Shown: positions 62,301 to 64,000 of the stretch, piece by piece
How the letters are laid out: each line of letters opens with the position of its first letter
Numbering within the stretch: position 1 is the first letter of the stretch
NCBI GenBank assembly: GCA_020912385.1
Contig: CP087211.1
Span: forward strand, 806,001 to 870,000
Reading direction: 5' to 3'
Origin: Neofusicoccum parvum
Taxonomy: Eukaryota; Ascomycota; Dothideomycetes; Botryosphaeriales; Botryosphaeriaceae
Length of the DNA: 64,000 nt
Notes under the pieces: generated by a model
The model's database searches: none
What the model saw: the letters and a program-made list of their open reading frames with translations, nothing else
Told to the model about the DNA's origin: nothing
Position numbers and translations under genes: made by a program

Positions 62301-62630
62301 GGATCCAAACACCAAAGAGAGTGGTAAGCCGTGTTGGGGTTTACCTTGAGTGGGTACAAGAGAGGGGAGAGAGAACGAAGTGATGAATACACGTATCTAA
62401 GCACTGCGTGCGAAGGCCGTGTTACTAATCAATGGTGTAGATTGATTATCGAAGTTGACCACGAAGGTCAAAGCTATGCTAATGAGTGTGGTTTATATAC
62501 GTAGGAGAGTCTATACAATCTGATAGTTCGTGGGTTCATTCCGCCAAGCGGTTGAACGTCTGAACTCCTGCGAGTTCAGGAGTTCAGAGTGCCAAGGCTT
62601 CGAACGGCTGAACCGGGAGTCACGTGACTT
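62301..62630. other. Interval between NLR stop codon and ankyrin remnant
   Basis: 330 bp with stops in all + frames and no recognisable protein. It separates the truncated NLR from its apparent C-terminal piece and contains a perfect 11-bp inverted repeat. It may be an insertion or the decayed centre of the ankyrin domain. Confidence 0.5.
62560..62587. repeat. Perfect inverted repeat (11-bp arms, 6-nt loop)
   Basis: CTGAACTCCTG, loop CGAGTT, then CAGGAGTTCAG. It would form a strong hairpin. It lies inside the interval that breaks the NLR. Confidence 0.85.
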
Positions 62631-63500
62631 CCCGCCGGTGGATCTTCTTTTTACGGGCGCGTAGGCGCCCCGCTTGTCCTTCCTTTCCTTCTATCCAGGT
62701 TCTGTGTAGGCTGCGCCGTAACATCCACGTCTCGCGGAAGAGATGTTATTTTCGAAGAGGTCGTACTTGGCGCTGTTCTACGAAGGAGAGACTGTCTCAA
62801 TTACCTCCGAGCAAAAGAAGCAGACTTCGGTGCCTCAATGCGGAGGGGATTTGGTCCGCGATCAAGGCCATTACTCGACTTAGCCCTGACAATCTCACAG
62901 CTGTCCCTAGATTCGGAGATCGTCTCGCAATTGTTGGGATTGGGTGCAGACCCGAACCAGATTTGGCGGGGTAGATCTGTCTGGCATTGGTACCTCCATT
63001 TCCAGCCTGTCTCCATTCACCGTGGCGAAAACATCGCGCCAATGCTGGACCGTGGTGCAGATTTGCATGAAGCACTAACCATGGACAGTTTTTTGGCTAA
63101 AGAACTGTTATCAGGTCTGGCCAAGGCAATCAATCGGGACCTTAACGTTCCAGCTGTCCGGCGTATGTCAATGATTTGGAGTAAAACCGTAGAAGGAAGA
63201 CATTCACCCTCATTTCTTATTTTCTTCCATCTACGCCAACACAATAGTTACCTATGGAATGGCGAGCCGATTCTAGGTCGCTCGGAGACCGGGGAAATCA
63301 AACTCCATCAACACTTGAGACAGTACCTTCTTGAAGGAGAGGAACAGCAATTCATGGAAATCGACAGCGACAAGTTTGTGGAGGATCCAGATAGCCCTTA
63401 TTCTGTGGAGAACCTGAAATCCCTGCTGGAAATTGAACCAGAACCCGTGGCAGATTTGAGTTCTGATCAGTTGACAGACTCGGGATTCACTTCTGAGTAG
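62631..63500 (+). pseudogene. Ankyrin-like C-terminal remnant of the NLR
   Basis: A frame open from a TGA at about 62628-62630 to a TAG at 63498-63500; the first ATG is at 62838 (220 aa from there). Ankyrin-like units are visible: RRRDCLNYLRAKEADFGAS, then SEIVSQLLGLGADPNQIWRG and NIAPMLDRGADLHEAL, and an acidic C-terminus. The order fits the missing C-terminal half of the preceding NLR, on the same strand 330 bp downstream. I see no promoter of its own. I treat it as a detached fragment; an alternative is a long intron joining it to the NLR, which would need a donor before the stop at 62300 (a GTAACG at 62277 is the only candidate). Confidence 0.55.
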
Positions 63501-64000
63501 ACCATCCACCTTGTGTATGTACCGGAAATCGTACGCTCGCTTCATTACTGTAGGATTGGGATTTCTTTTGGCCCCTGGAATGCACTCTTTTGCCGGGGAA
63601 ATCCGAATATTTCTCAACAAGTAGAAAATCTAGTAATTTCATCAACGCAAATATACATAATATGATGATAGGCCTTTAGAATTTGAAGTCTTCATGTAGC
63701 CAATGTGACCAACCCTGAAACTCAACTAAATTATTAGACCTCTGTATTCATCTGGAAGGATTTCCGGGGAGAAGTCAAGGGATTAGCCACATCCTACAAA
63801 GAGTGCTGTACCCAACAGCTAGCGCGAAGATAACACAGCGTCTAGCAGGACAGTATAATGGATTCGTGGGGCCTGCATTATGATGATAATACGTCTTCAT
63901 TAGGCAGACATACAGAAGCTCAAAGCCTGACAGTTTACGCAACGATAGTTGAAGGTCATGTCTCCGTCCAGAATGAGAATTACTCCAAGTACTCCGATAA
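63501..64000. other. Right edge, AT-rich, no gene seen
   Basis: 500 bp of AT-rich sequence without open frames of note or recognisable repeats. Confidence 0.6.

Overview
The window is nuclear DNA of a filamentous ascomycete (Pezizomycotina). Three things point there: spliced genes whose introns are mostly 50-75 nt with GT...CTRAC...AG signals; fungus-specific families (Con7 zinc finger, DUF3292, fused Thi20, Sfh5, a SesB-type NACHT receptor); and GC-rich third codon positions. A Dothideomycete is my guess, not something the sequence proves. All gene models below were spliced by hand from frame continuity, splice signals and remembered family patterns. Boundaries should be good to the base where both splice sites are canonical; exceptions are flagged.

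Layout. 1-17 kb: a Baeyer-Villiger monooxygenase, an ADCK2/Cqd1-like UbiB kinase of the mitochondrion, a DUF3292 membrane protein, an unrecognised single-span membrane protein, an AT-richer gap, a 70-residue membrane protein, the checkpoint clamp subunit Rad9, and an F-box/LRR-like protein divergent from rad9. 17-23 kb: the bifunctional thiamine enzyme Thi20 and the DEAD-box helicase Dbp2, which carries an unusually long late intron. 22.7-38.9 kb: about 15 kb of GC-rich DNA holding one recognisable gene, the C2H2 regulator con7, with 9.6 kb empty upstream and 5.0 kb empty downstream. 38.9-52 kb: a mitochondrial PPR protein, Sfh5, acetolactate synthase Ilv2 divergent from a TRAPPC12 homologue, an intron-containing tRNA-Glu(CUC), and a secreted EGF/beta-propeller protein. 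52.5-58.3 kb: a telobox Myb protein of the TRF/Tbf1 type divergent from the Golgi cation transporter Gdt1. 59.3-63.5 kb: a fungal NLR-type receptor (SesB-like hydrolase plus NACHT) that stops where its ankyrin domain should begin; an ankyrin-like remnant lies 330 bp further on.

Most genes are unrelated housekeeping functions; I see no biosynthetic cluster, intact transposon, CRISPR array or strong RIP signature. The parts most worth a second look are the con7 gene desert, the broken NLR, the long dbp2 intron, the GC-AG introns of rad9, and the telobox gene with telobox-like repeats in its own first intron.
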